DNA from: Glycocaulis sp050485565
Lineage (GTDB): Bacteria; Pseudomonadota; Alphaproteobacteria; Caulobacterales; Maricaulaceae
NCBI RefSeq assembly: GCF_050485565.1
Contig: NZ_JBJHBQ010000008.1
Coordinates: 1 to 64,000, forward strand
DNA length: 64,000 nucleotides
Reading direction: 5' to 3'
The notes under the pieces are model-generated. The model saw only the letters and a program-made list of their open reading frames with translations. It did no database searches and was not told the origin of the DNA. Both the position numbers and the translations under genes were made by a program. Shown one piece after another: positions 23,807 through 32,564 of the stretch. Within the stretch, counting starts at the first letter, position 1. The number at the start of each line of letters is the position of its first letter.

Positions 23807-24549
23807 CACCCCGTCTCCGTGAAATGCTTCTGGTACACCCCGCCATTCATGGCGGCGATATCAGGGTTCGTATCCAGAAAAGTGACTATTTCTGAAAGGC
23901 TTATACCAAGCGGGTCACCGCCAATACCGGCGACTAGGGCGCGTACCATCTCGATGTCTACCGGTTCATCGACGGTGATGCGATAGTCTGGCCGCCTAAG
24001 CTCTTGTGGCGCTTGCATATTTACCAGTTTGAACCGGTCTGGCCGCGTATAGAGGAAGGGCGTGACATGCTCGCGCTCGAAGGGTTCGGCGGCTTCGCGG
24101 GCTGCAAGCTCCAGCGCGGCGCGGGCGATGATTTCTGCGTTGATCCCGCGCGGATAGCCGCCATCTGATCCGCAGGAGAGATGGTCCGGGCGTTCGTCCC
24201 CGAAAACCGCCAAGGCCGTGTCTATCAAGGCAGAATCGATGAGCGGACAGTCGGCCGTGACGCGGACAATCGCGTCGGCTCCGGTCAGATGAAGCGCCCC
24301 GGAAAAGCGGGACAGAACGTCATCGCGAGAGCCGCGCGCGACGGGAATATTCAGCGCCGCGCACAGATCTACAATCGGTTCGTCGGCCTCCTCGCCGCTG
24401 GTGGCGACGATAATATCAGACAGGTTTGTGCTGCGCTGCAGGCGCTCTATCACGAGCTGCAGCATCGGGCGATTACCCAGCTCCATCAACACTTTGCCGG
24501 GAAGGCGTGAGGAGCTCATGCGCGCCTGGATGATCGCTGCGGCCTTCAT
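23806..24549 (-). CDS. pseF: Nonulosonate cytidylyltransferase, PseF (SpsF-type)
   Basis: 247 residues. The start KAAAIIQARMSSSRLPGKVLMELGNRPML is the nucleotide-binding P-loop of the SpsF/CMP-sugar synthetase family. VTADCPLIDSALID carries the metal-binding aspartate, and YRITVDEPVDIEMV is the second conserved acidic block. In Pse clusters this enzyme activates pseudaminate with CTP to give CMP-Pse, the donor for FlmG. It is the SpsF-like variant rather than the classical PseF (ARGGSKR) type. The start at 24549 overlaps the pseG stop (ATGA). Confidence 0.83.
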   Translation of the reverse strand: MKAAAIIQARMSSSRLPGKVLMELGNRPMLQLVIERLQRSTNLSDIIVATSGEEADEPIVDLCAALNIPVARGSRDDVLSRFSGALHLTGADAIVRVTADCPLIDSALIDTALAVFGDERPDHLSCGSDGGYPRGINAEIIARAALELAAREAAEPFEREHVTPFLYTRPDRFKLVNMQAPQELRRPDYRITVDEPVDIEMVRALVAGIGGDPLGISLSEIVTFLDTNPDIAAMNGGVYQKHFTETG

Positions 24550-25550
24550 GTGACGCCCTCCAGGCACAGCGCCGCGACCCGCTCTGCCGCGCCGGCATCA
24601 GCAAGAGCGAAGGCGCGGGCCGCGCGGGCCTCGATATCCGCCGGGCTATCCAGCGCCACGAGGATGGCGCGCGCCGCATTTTGCGGATCAGGATCAAGGG
24701 CGAGGGCGAGCTTTTGCTCATCGAGCGCGAAGACGTAACGCGCCGTGCTGTCCCACGGTATGCAGAAGGCCGGACGGCCCAGCGCAAACGCCTCATAGGT
24801 CGTGCGTCCGCCCAGCGTGACAATCGCATCGCTGGCACGGATCGCCTCGCCAAGCGCGCGCGGTGCTTCAACTATTTCAATGCCTTGTGGGGCTTTCTCT
24901 CTGAAATCCGCCCGCCGCCCGGCCGGCCATCCCGCCCCGATCAGCACGCGCAGCTGCAAGGGCAGTCCGGTATCAACGGCCTGCCGGGACAGGGCGGCTA
25001 CCAGCGGTTCGGTGAGCGCGCCCGGATCAGTTCCGCTCAATGCTATCAATAGCTTGACCGGCTTTCCGGGCTCCAGCCTGACCGGCGCGGCAGGGCGCAG
25101 GGCGAGCACGTCCTGGCGGACCATATGCAGATGCGCCCCCACCTCTATCCGCCGTGCGAGGGGCATCTCGGAATCTGCAAGCAGTGGGTCATCAATTATC
25201 GCCAAGTCACAGGGAAAATAGCCAATTCTGGAACTGGCGAGCAGCGCGATCCGCCCTGCCCCGGCGGCATAATATGCCTCGCTATCCGCCACCGAGAGAT
25301 CGGGCCGGTCACAGATCAGCAGATCGCAGGGCATGGCCGCCTTCAGGACGGACAAGGTCGCGCCCGCATCCGGGATAAGCTGTATCCCGGCCCCCTCCGC
25401 CTCGATGAAGGGCGCAAGGGAAAGCTCTGCCTGCACAATGACTTGCACCTTCGCGCCGCGCGCCAGAAGGGCGGGGACAAGTGCCTGGCAACGGGTGAGG
25501 TGTCCGATCCCGGCATCCCCGCCCCCCATCGTCCAGACTAATACCCGCAT
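24546..25550 (-). CDS. pseG: UDP-sugar hydrolase PseG
   Basis: 334 residues, GT-B fold. The N-terminus VWTMGGGDAGIGHLTRCQALVPAL contains His17, the catalytic histidine position known from Campylobacter PseG. The C-terminal VTLGGRTTYEAFALGRPAFCIP is the nucleotide-binding site of the MurG-like superfamily. PseG removes UDP from the 2,4-diacetamido-trideoxy-altrose intermediate before condensation. No PseH acetyltransferase domain is fused to it. It overlaps pseI by one base (TGATG) and pseF by four. Confidence 0.9.
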   Translation of the reverse strand: MRVLVWTMGGGDAGIGHLTRCQALVPALLARGAKVQVIVQAELSLAPFIEAEGAGIQLIPDAGATLSVLKAAMPCDLLICDRPDLSVADSEAYYAAGAGRIALLASSRIGYFPCDLAIIDDPLLADSEMPLARRIEVGAHLHMVRQDVLALRPAAPVRLEPGKPVKLLIALSGTDPGALTEPLVAALSRQAVDTGLPLQLRVLIGAGWPAGRRADFREKAPQGIEIVEAPRALGEAIRASDAIVTLGGRTTYEAFALGRPAFCIPWDSTARYVFALDEQKLALALDPDPQNAARAILVALDSPADIEARAARAFALADAGAAERVAALCLEGVT

Positions 25551-26614
25551 CAGGCTTTCAGCGCCTCCCAGGTGAGGACAGAGCCCTGCTCAAGGTCTCG
25601 CGGCACAGAGATTCCGATAATTTTTTCAGCATCATAGGGGTCAATGCCGTGGCCGGGGCGCTTGGTTTCCAGATGATCAGCCGTTATCACCTCGCCTGCC
25701 TTGATCCCCTTCTTAAGTATCAGGGATCTAACGGAAACTTCGCGTTCGCGCACTTCGGACGGCAAAATCCCGGTGCGCACGCTGCCAAGAGCCGCTTCCA
25801 GACGCCGGATTTCGCGGCAGAGATCGTTAAACTCCTGAGGCGATGAGGAAAACCAGTGATCCGGCCCGTCCGCGTCCTGATCATACGTGACGTGCCGCTC
25901 GATAATCTTTCCCCCCAATGCGACCGCACCCAGCGCGGCGGTGATACCCACAGTGTGGTCTGAGAAACCTATAACGGCGTCCGGAAACACGGTTTTGAAG
26001 GCTGGAATTGTGGTAAGGCCAACTTCCTCCATCGGAGCGGGGTATTGGGCGACGCAGTGGAGCACCGCGAACGGTACATTTGCGGCGCGCAGCGTGTCGA
26101 CCGCGCGCACGGTTTCAGACAGCAGCGATTTACCGGTCGACAGGATCACCGGCTTGCCGGTGCGGGCCAGATGCTCGAGCAGGAACTTGTCGCGCACATC
26201 CGAGGAGGCGACCTTCCACAAAGGCACGTCGAGCGCGTTGAGGAAATCGACGCCATCGAGGCTGAACGGGGTGGAGAAGGGCATGACGCCCTTCGATTTT
26301 GCGTATTCAAACAAGGGCTTGTGCGCCGCGCGCGGCAAGGCCAGCCGGTCAAAAAGCCCGCCAATCGTCTCGCTGCGCTCGCGCCCTTCCCGGCCCCATG
26401 TGATGACACGGTCCGGGTCAGCGACCAGCTCGGCCGCGCTATAGGTCTGAAACTTGACGGCATCTGCCCCTGCCGCGGCGGCCATATCGACCAGTTCGCG
26501 CGCACGCTCCGGATCGCCATCATGGTTGGCGCCGATCTCGGCCACGATGAAGCAGGGCGCATCGCCGCCGACCATGCGGCCCGCTACGTCAAAACTGGCC
26601 CCGCCCGCGCTCAT
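25550..26614 (-). CDS. pseI: Pseudaminate synthase PseI (NeuB family)
   Basis: 354 residues from the coupled start. TIM-barrel NeuB domain: FIVAEIGANHDGDPERA, VKFQTYSA, WKVASSDV, STGKS, HCVAQYPAP, GFSDHTVGI, ERHVTYD. A C-terminal SAF (antifreeze-like) domain from about residue 290 contains ILKKGIKAGEVITADHL and RPGHGI. It condenses the free sugar with phosphoenolpyruvate to make the nine-carbon acid. Whether the product is pseudaminate or a stereoisomer cannot be settled from the sequence, but the PseB/C/G partners favour pseudaminate. Start 26614 overlaps the methyltransferase stop. Confidence 0.9.
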   Translation of the reverse strand: MSAGGASFDVAGRMVGGDAPCFIVAEIGANHDGDPERARELVDMAAAAGADAVKFQTYSAAELVADPDRVITWGREGRERSETIGGLFDRLALPRAAHKPLFEYAKSKGVMPFSTPFSLDGVDFLNALDVPLWKVASSDVRDKFLLEHLARTGKPVILSTGKSLLSETVRAVDTLRAANVPFAVLHCVAQYPAPMEEVGLTTIPAFKTVFPDAVIGFSDHTVGITAALGAVALGGKIIERHVTYDQDADGPDHWFSSSPQEFNDLCREIRRLEAALGSVRTGILPSEVREREVSVRSLILKKGIKAGEVITADHLETKRPGHGIDPYDAEKIIGISVPRDLEQGSVLTWEALKA

Positions 26615-27297
26615 GCCGGGCGCGCCGCCCAGAACGTGTTCCAGACATGGCGCTCGGTCTCGCGCTTCTTCCACAGCTCCACACGCTCGCGGTTGATGAC
26701 CTCGAGCCCGGTCTTCACCAGCAGGCTTTCCGCCTCATCGCCATCGACGAAAATGTAGAGCGCCCCGGCATAGCCCGCCGCGCGCTCATCAAGCAGGATG
26801 GAGCCGTCCGCCGCCGTCTTGCCGAGCGTGGCAAACCAGCTATCGGGATGGCGGAAGCGGGTCCAGATCTGCCCGCCCGGCGCTAGCAGGGAGAAGACCT
26901 GCGCAAAGCTCGCTTCCATGCCCTCGCGCGTATCAAGATACGGGCTGTCCCAGATGATGAGGTCAAAGCCCGCCTCACCGGCCAGCGCGTCCTGAAACGC
27001 GCCGGTATGGAACACGGCCTCGCGCCCGGCAGAGCCGAGCACCTGGCGGGAGGTCTCTATCGCGCCCTCGCTGATATCCACCCCGTGCGGCGCAAAGCCG
27101 TAATCGCTGAGGAGCAGGAGATTGCGTCCGTTCCCGCAGCCGAGCTCCGCCGCGCGCAAACCCGCATTGGCCGCACGGTCGGGAAAACGCGCGGCGAGGA
27201 AGCGCACGATATTCTCGTCCGGGTAGCTGAGGATGGCGCGGGAGGCTTCCGCCCCCCAGAACCGGGCGGTGACCGTTCTGTCAGGCTGGGCGCTCAT
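26611..27297 (-). CDS. SAM-dependent methyltransferase in the Pse operon
   Basis: 228 residues, class I Rossmann methyltransferase. AAELGCGNGRNLLLLSDYG is motif I, GVDISEGAIE motif II, and FDLIIWDSPYLD motif IV. DNA- or rRNA-specific motifs are not obvious; the aspartate-led DSPY is not the DPPY of N6-adenine methylases. It lies between an ATP-grasp gene and pseI, overlapping both by ATGA, so it is made in step with the sugar enzymes. The most economical role is methylation of a substituent on the nonulosonic acid. A free-standing methyltransferase with another target cannot be excluded. Confidence 0.75.
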   Translation of the reverse strand: MSAQPDRTVTARFWGAEASRAILSYPDENIVRFLAARFPDRAANAGLRAAELGCGNGRNLLLLSDYGFAPHGVDISEGAIETSRQVLGSAGREAVFHTGAFQDALAGEAGFDLIIWDSPYLDTREGMEASFAQVFSLLAPGGQIWTRFRHPDSWFATLGKTAADGSILLDERAAGYAGALYIFVDGDEAESLLVKTGLEVINRERVELWKKRETERHVWNTFWAARPA

Positions 27298-28472
27298 GGC
27301 TGTGCCTCCACGATGATGATTCGCGCGCAGTCTAACGCGATTTTGGCGCCCTCGCAGGCATCTGCCGGGCTGCATAGCACCCAGCCGCGCGCCATGGCCG
27401 ATGCCCCATCCGTCACCGGGCCGAGCACGTCACCCGGCCGCAGCGGGCTTTCCACCGCGATTCCCGCCTTGCCGCCTTGCAGGGCCGACAAATCACCCAT
27501 CCGCACCACACGGCCCGCCGGAACCGGCAGATATTCAAAATAGACCGGCGCGCCAAAGGGCGGCGGTGTGGCCGCACGCCCGGCCATCTGCGCCTCCATG
27601 AACCAGCTGATGAGGTCGGTGCCGAACACGCGGGTGAGGATGTGGGAGAAGATGTTATTGCCGCCGGGGCGCGGGGCGAGCTCGATCACGCTCACCTCCC
27701 CGTCCGGCCCGGCCATCATGTCGGCATTGAAGAAGCAGTCATCGCAGCCCATCGCCTCAAGACAGGTCGCCGCCAGCGCCGTGATGCGCGGCGTCAGCGC
27801 GAAGCTGGCCGGGTCGATGGCGTGATAGCTCAGCTCCTGCCGGTGGGGCGGCTCTGTCATGCGCTTGACCCGAAGGCACAGCACATGCACCTGCCCGTCG
27901 ATCTTCACCCCGTCCACGCCCAGCTCTGTCCCCTGCAGGGCCGCTTCGGCGATCCAGTCATCACCGGGAATCGGATCAAGGCGAGCGGGCAGCGCGCTCT
28001 CGCGCTCGATCAGCGTCACGCCTCGGCTGCCCGAACCGGCGCGCGGTTTCAGCACCAGCGGAAAGCCCAGCGCGTCTGCCGCCGCGCGCAAACCATCCGC
28101 ATCCTCAACGCGCATCTGGCGCGCCATCGGCACGCCTCTGGCGGTGAACGCTTCGCGCATGGCCTGCTTGTCATTGGCAAGGCGCGCGCCGCGCTCCGTG
28201 ACGCCTTTGAGGCCCAGCGCGTCATTGACGATACCCGCCATGATGAGCGGACGGGCGAGCGGTACGGGGATGACGAAATCGGGCCGGAACTCACGCGCGA
28301 TGGCCAGCACGGCGTCCGCGTCCATCAGATCGACATGGGCAAAGCGGTTCGCCGCACCCGCCCCTTCGGCATCGGGGCGGCCATCGAGCGCCAGCACCTC
28401 TGCGCCGAGTGCGCGGGCAGCGGCAATCGCCCTTGCCTGTTCTGATCCCGCACCGATGGCGAGCGCGCGCAT
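27294..28472 (-). CDS. ATP-grasp ligase heading the Pse operon
   Basis: 392 residues. An N-terminal Rossmann-like pre-ATP-grasp domain (RALAIGAGSEQARAIAAARALG) is followed by the ATP-grasp fold: NDKQAMREAFTARGVPMAR, FPLVLKPRAGSGSRGVTLIE (nucleotide-binding lysines), and VIELAPRPGGNNIFS with the metal-binding Glu and Asn. ATP-grasp enzymes join a carboxylate to an amine or thiol through an acyl phosphate. It is the first gene of a six-gene coupled operon. A plausible role is attaching an acyl or amino-acyl group to an amino group of the sugar. AAGGACGAGG precedes the start at 28472. Confidence 0.78.
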   Translation of the reverse strand: MRALAIGAGSEQARAIAAARALGAEVLALDGRPDAEGAGAANRFAHVDLMDADAVLAIAREFRPDFVIPVPLARPLIMAGIVNDALGLKGVTERGARLANDKQAMREAFTARGVPMARQMRVEDADGLRAAADALGFPLVLKPRAGSGSRGVTLIERESALPARLDPIPGDDWIAEAALQGTELGVDGVKIDGQVHVLCLRVKRMTEPPHRQELSYHAIDPASFALTPRITALAATCLEAMGCDDCFFNADMMAGPDGEVSVIELAPRPGGNNIFSHILTRVFGTDLISWFMEAQMAGRAATPPPFGAPVYFEYLPVPAGRVVRMGDLSALQGGKAGIAVESPLRPGDVLGPVTDGASAMARGWVLCSPADACEGAKIALDCARIIIVEAQP

Positions 28473-28605
28473 GGGGCCTCGTCCTTCCCGTCTTGTGTTG
28501 CAACGCAAAAGAAAATGCCGCCAGGCACTCGCGAATTGCGTTTTCGCGTTCTAGTTTCTCGCCCAAGGTTTGACACTGAAACGCTATAGCCAAGGGTTAA
28601 CGATC

Positions 28606-29454
28606 ATGCGCTTTGAAGGCACCAGCCAGTATGTCGCGACAGAGGAACTGGCCGCAGCGGTGAACGCGGCCGTCACGCTGGAGCGGCCCTTGCTGGTCAA
28701 GGGCGAGCCCGGCACCGGCAAGACGGAGCTGGCCCGCCAGATCGCGAGCGCCATGAACGCGCCGCTGCTGGAATGGCACATCAAGTCCACCACCAAGGCC
28801 CAGCAGGGGCTTTATGAATATGACGCGGTGGCCCGCCTGCGCGACAGCCAGCTCGGCGATGACAAGGTGCATGATGTCAGGAACTACATCCGCAAGGGGA
28901 AACTCTGGGAAGCCTTCACCCACGAGACGCGGCCCATCCTGCTGATCGACGAGATCGACAAGGCCGATATCGAGTTTCCGAACGACCTCCTACAGGAGCT
29001 CGACCGGATGGAGTTCCATGTCTACGAGACGGGCGAGACGGTGAAGGCCGACGTGCGCCCCATCGTCATCATCACCTCGAACAATGAGAAAGAGCTGCCG
29101 GACGCCTTCCTGCGCCGCTGCTTCTTCCATTTCATCGCCTTCCCGGACGAGGAAACCATGCGCGCCATCGTGGAGGTGCACTTCCCGGGCCTCAAAGGCC
29201 GCCTGCTCTCCGAAGCGCTCAAAAAATTCTACGAAGTGCGCCAGGTCCCCGGCCTGAAGAAGAAGCCGTCAACCTCCGAGCTTCTCGACTGGCTGAAACT
29301 CCTGCTCGTCGAGGACGTGGACCCGGAGCTTTTGCGCGAGAAGGATCCGCGCAAACTCATCCCGCCGCTCCACGGCGCGCTTCTGAAGAACGAGCAGGAC
29401 GTGCAGCTCTTTGAAAAACTCGCCTTCATGGCGAGACGGGATGCGGCGCAGTAG
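28606..29454 (+). CDS. MoxR-type AAA+ ATPase
   Basis: 282 residues. Walker A GEPGTGKTELARQ, Walker B ILLIDEIDKAD, sensor-1 VIITSNNEKELPDAFLRRC. The insertion RDSQLGDDKVHDVRNYIRKGKLWEAF is characteristic of this MoxR subgroup. MoxR ATPases act with von Willebrand A proteins as chaperone-like modules that assemble or activate metalloenzymes. The VWA partner is two genes downstream. The start at 28606 is preferred over 28570 because the family starts at this point (MRFEGTSQYVATEEL). Confidence 0.93.
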   Translation: MRFEGTSQYVATEELAAAVNAAVTLERPLLVKGEPGTGKTELARQIASAMNAPLLEWHIKSTTKAQQGLYEYDAVARLRDSQLGDDKVHDVRNYIRKGKLWEAFTHETRPILLIDEIDKADIEFPNDLLQELDRMEFHVYETGETVKADVRPIVIITSNNEKELPDAFLRRCFFHFIAFPDEETMRAIVEVHFPGLKGRLLSEALKKFYEVRQVPGLKKKPSTSELLDWLKLLLVEDVDPELLREKDPRKLIPPLHGALLKNEQDVQLFEKLAFMARRDAAQ

Positions 29455-29554
29455 GAATTCTGGAACCCTCCTGCCCCGGCACCGTTAATCAGGGGATGCG
29501 CCCGGCATCAATGACCGGGCGCGAGTGATAATGCCTGAACCAAGGAGGCTCCCC

Positions 29555-29812
29555 ATGGCGACGAGTGCCAGCAAGCGCGTAGAGAACATCCGTGAAACGG
29601 GTGAAAAGACCCTGAAATCGGTCAGCCGGGCTGCCGAGAAGGAACTGGAAAGCGCCGCGAAAACCACGCGCCGTCAGGCCCGGAAAGTAGCGCGCCGCGC
29701 CGGGAAGATCGAGGAGCAGGCGGTGGGCTACGTCAAGGACAACCCCTATGCCTCGCTCGGCATCGCCGCCGGTATCGGCGTCATCGCGGGCGCCCTGCTC
29801 GCCCGCCGCTAG
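29555..29812 (+). CDS. DUF883/ElaB-YqjD-like membrane-anchored protein
   Basis: 85 residues with a long charged amphipathic helix (KTLKSVSRAAEKELESAAKTTRRQARKVARRAGKIEEQAV) and one C-terminal membrane segment (GIAAGIGVIAGALLARR), preceded by VKDNPYASLG, the DUF883 signature. E. coli members bind ribosomes and sit in the inner membrane in stationary phase. AAGGAGG sits just before the start. It lies between the MoxR and VWA genes in the same direction with gaps of about 100 and 65 bp, so it may be a passenger of that operon. Confidence 0.85.
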   Translation: MATSASKRVENIRETGEKTLKSVSRAAEKELESAAKTTRRQARKVARRAGKIEEQAVGYVKDNPYASLGIAAGIGVIAGALLARR

Positions 29813-29876
29813 AGCTTTGCTTCTGGCGGGATAGCGCGCTTGCAGCATAGCCTCGCGAGCGCCTATCCTTGCCGCC

Positions 29877-31055
29877 ATGTTCCATCGCTTCTTCACCGAA
29901 TTGCGCGCCGCAAAAGTTCCCGTCTCGACACGGGAATACCTCACCCTGCTCGAAGCGCTGGAGAAGGGCGCGGTCTCGCCCGCCATTGACGATTTCTACG
30001 CGGTCTCCCGCGCGGCGCTGGTGAAAGACGAGCGCAATTTCGACAAGTTCGACCAGGTGTTCGGCCATGTCTTCAAGGGCGTGGAGCTTCTTGGCGAGAT
30101 GTTCAACGAGGCCGAAATCCCTGAAGACTGGCTGCGCAACGAGATGCGCCGCCACCTCACCGAAGAAGAGATGGCCGAGCTGGAGGCGATGGATTTCGAC
30201 GAGCTGATGGACACGCTCAATCAGCGCCTCCAGGAGCAGACCGAGCGCCATGAGGGCGGCAATAAGTGGATTGGCACAGGCGGCACCAGCCCGTTCGGCC
30301 ATTCTGGCTATAACCCGTCCGGCGTGCGCATTGGCGGCCAGAGCCAGCACAAAAAGGCCGCCAAGGTGTGGGAGGCGCGCCGCTACAAGGATTATGATTC
30401 CGACCGGGAGCTGGGCACCCGCAATCTCAAACTCGCTCTGCGCCGCCTGCGAAAATTCGCGCGCGAGGGCGCGGCCGAGGAGCTGGACCTTTCCGGCACG
30501 ATCAACGCCACCGCCAAGCAGGGCTGGCTGGATGTGAAGATGCGGCCCGAGCGCCGCAACGCCATCAAGGTGCTGGTGTTTTTCGACGTGGGCGGGTCTA
30601 TGGACCCTTATATACAGCTGACCGAGCGGCTCTTCTCGGCAGCGAAATCCGTCTTCAAATCGCTCGATTATTTCTACTTCCACAACTGCATCTATGAGGG
30701 TGTGTGGAAGTCGAATTTGCGCCGCCAGTCGGAGACGATGGCGCTCTTTGATGTGCTGCACAAATACCCGCACGACTACAAGGTGGTGATCGTGGGCGAT
30801 GCCTCGATGGCGCCCTACGAGATCACCCATCCGGGCGGCTCGGTGGAGCACTGGAATGCGGAAGCCGGCTCGGTCTGGCTCAAACGCCTCGTCGACACCT
30901 ACCCCCACCTCATCTGGCTCAATCCGCAGCCCGACAAATGGTGGCAGCACACCTATTCCATCGAGCTGATCCGCCAGATCATCGGCCCGCAGCGCATGTT
31001 CCCCCTCACGCTGGAGGGGCTGGACGGGGCGATGAAGGAACTGGCGAGAAGGTAA
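29877..31055 (+). CDS. VWA-domain (CoxE-like) protein, MoxR partner
   Basis: 392 residues. A helical N-terminal third is followed by a glycine-rich linker and a VWA domain beginning at VLVFFDVGGSMDPYIQ. The metal-ion-dependent adhesion site is D-V-G-G-S rather than canonical D-x-S-x-S, a change I believe is usual in this CoxE-like subfamily. VVIVGDASMAPYEI supplies the third metal-site loop. Together with the MoxR ATPase it probably forms a chaperone for an unidentified client. No obvious metalloenzyme sits next to it, so the client may be encoded elsewhere. Confidence 0.88.
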   Translation: MFHRFFTELRAAKVPVSTREYLTLLEALEKGAVSPAIDDFYAVSRAALVKDERNFDKFDQVFGHVFKGVELLGEMFNEAEIPEDWLRNEMRRHLTEEEMAELEAMDFDELMDTLNQRLQEQTERHEGGNKWIGTGGTSPFGHSGYNPSGVRIGGQSQHKKAAKVWEARRYKDYDSDRELGTRNLKLALRRLRKFAREGAAEELDLSGTINATAKQGWLDVKMRPERRNAIKVLVFFDVGGSMDPYIQLTERLFSAAKSVFKSLDYFYFHNCIYEGVWKSNLRRQSETMALFDVLHKYPHDYKVVIVGDASMAPYEITHPGGSVEHWNAEAGSVWLKRLVDTYPHLIWLNPQPDKWWQHTYSIELIRQIIGPQRMFPLTLEGLDGAMKELARR

Positions 31056-31076
31056 ACCCTCTGACCCCTCCGCCTG

Positions 31077-31180
31077 TCATCCTCCGGTCGCGAAGCGATC
31101 CGGGGGAGCCATGCCTGAGAGGAACGATTATGCTGAGAAGTCAGAGGCATGGGTCACCCGCATAAAGCGGGTGATGACAA
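31077..31180. repeat. Composite intergenic palindromic repeat, copy 1
   Basis: Two hairpins in one unit: CCTCCGG...CCGGGGG (about 31080-31108) and ACCCGC...GCGGGT (about 31155-31173). The sequence CATGCCTGAGAGG lies between. The same two hairpins and the CATGCCTGAGAGG tag recur at 34196-34300 with the hairpins in the opposite order, so this is a dispersed mobile or REP-like unit rather than a gene-specific terminator. Confidence 0.65.
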
Positions 31181-31197
31181 CTTTGTTGGGATTCCCC

Positions 31198-31815
31198 CTA
31201 CCCCGCCATCGCCGCATCGCCCGCATGGGGGAGGGAAAGCGCGCTTTCCACGCGGCGTACCCAGCCCTGCACGGCGGGGAAATCTGCAAGGTCAAACCCG
31301 CCCTCATGCGCGACGCGGGTGTAGGCAACGAGCGCGATGTCAGCCAGGGTCAGCTGCTCGGCGACGAAATACTCGCGCGCCAGCAGGCGCATCTCCATCA
31401 CGCCGAGCGCCCGGCGTCCGCCCGACAGGAGCTTGGGGTCGAGATCGCTGGCGCGGCGGGCATGAAAGCGCAGCTGGCTGCGGCGTACGGCGATGAAGGG
31501 CTCGTGGGAGTATTGCTCCCAGAACAGCCATTCCATCATCTTGGCCCGGTCAAATGCATCTTCCGGGATAAGGTCTGAACCTTCGGCCATGTAGGTGAGG
31601 ATCGCGTTGGACTGAGCGAGCGTGCGGCCATCACTGCGCTCTAGCAGCGGCACCTGGCCCGCCGGGTTCAGCGCGAGGAATTCATCGGTGCGGCTGGCGC
31701 CCTTGAAAATGTCGATCTCGATCCACTCGAAATCGAGGCCGAGATGGCGCGCCGTCCACAGGGTTTTCAGGCAATTGCCGCTCTCTTTGTGGCCATAGAG
31801 TCTGAAGGCGTCCAT
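31198..31815 (-). CDS. Glutathione S-transferase family protein
   Basis: 205 residues from the start at 31815, which has AGGAG six bases upstream; longer frames add a basic tail with no family match. The N-terminal thioredoxin-like domain (FRLYGHKESGNCLKTLWTARHLGLDFEWIEID) includes LALNPAGQVPLLE with the cis-proline, then LAQSNAILTYMAEG (the ESxAI-equivalent). The helical C-terminal domain has LADIALVAYTRVAHEGG. It is distinct from the GST at 3.3 kb. Substrate unknown. Divergent from the chorismate mutase gene across about 150 bp. Confidence 0.9.
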   Translation of the reverse strand: MDAFRLYGHKESGNCLKTLWTARHLGLDFEWIEIDIFKGASRTDEFLALNPAGQVPLLERSDGRTLAQSNAILTYMAEGSDLIPEDAFDRAKMMEWLFWEQYSHEPFIAVRRSQLRFHARRASDLDPKLLSGGRRALGVMEMRLLAREYFVAEQLTLADIALVAYTRVAHEGGFDLADFPAVQGWVRRVESALSLPHAGDAAMAG

Positions 31816-31967
31816 TTGCCGCTCCTGCATCCGCCAATCCATTGCCCGGCATGGTAGAAGCGTGCGTGCGATTCTGACAGAGCAATCGGGCGTGGGGTGT
31901 ATGAAGGCTTTCCAGCCGCGCCTTCGGGCCTGTATGACGGGACCATGCCTGACAGGATGTTTGCGAG

Positions 31968-32321
31968 ATGACACTGCCCTTCGACGCTGATGATCTGAAC
32001 CGCCGCACGCCGCCGCAGGACTGCGCGCAGATGGCAGAGGTGCGTGACGGGGTGGACCGGCTGGACCGGGCGCTGATCGGCCTGATCGCCGAGCGTACGC
32101 GCTATATGGAGGCGGCAGCGCGCATCAAGCCGTCGCGCGATGTGGTGCGCGATGAAGACCGGATCGAGGATGTGATTGCCAAGGTGAAGGCGGCAGCGCG
32201 CAAGGCCGGCGTGCCGGAAAGCCTTGCCGAGCCGGTCTGGCGCGAACTGGTGGAACGCTCCATCCAGCATGAATTGCAGGTGTGGGACGCCACGCGCGAG
32301 CCGCAGCGCAAGCGGTCTTAA
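31968..32321 (+). CDS. Chorismate mutase (AroQ class)
   Basis: 117 residues, three-helix AroQ fold. VRDGVDRLDRALIGLIAERTRYMEAAARIKPS begins with the conserved R-x-x-I/V-D-x-L-D and the second-helix arginine and lysine that bind chorismate. D-E-D-R-I-E-D-V and the C-terminal WRELVERSIQHEL complete the active site. It catalyses chorismate to prephenate for Phe and Tyr synthesis, although its isolated position and PchB-like spacing leave a secondary-metabolism role open. No signal peptide, so cytoplasmic. Confidence 0.85.
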   Translation: MTLPFDADDLNRRTPPQDCAQMAEVRDGVDRLDRALIGLIAERTRYMEAAARIKPSRDVVRDEDRIEDVIAKVKAAARKAGVPESLAEPVWRELVERSIQHELQVWDATREPQRKRS

Positions 32322-32564
32322 GCGGCGCGGCGCGAAGCGGATTTTATGTCTGAGAAGGAGAGGCGGCCGCCGTGGAGCATCCCTCCACAAGGGCGGCTAG
32401 ACGCCGTCAGGCGCAAAATCCGCCGCGTCCAACAGGATATGGGCCAGATCGCCCGTTTCATCGTCGCGAACCCTTGAAAGGGGACTGCCCTTCCTGCGGT
32501 TTCGCTCCTCGAACCGGACAATCTGGCCGCATACCGCGCCTCAAACCCTTTATGAGGACAGACC

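Noticed and set aside
28049..28294. Overlapping minus-strand frames within the ATP-grasp gene
   Set aside because: They are alternative-frame shadows without start sites or domain matches.
32322..32564. Short reading frames between chorismate mutase and the Hpt gene
   Set aside because: A 43-codon minus-strand stretch looks protein-like (DLAHILLDAADFAPDGV) but has no start after its upstream stop; I treat it as non-coding or a decayed remnant.
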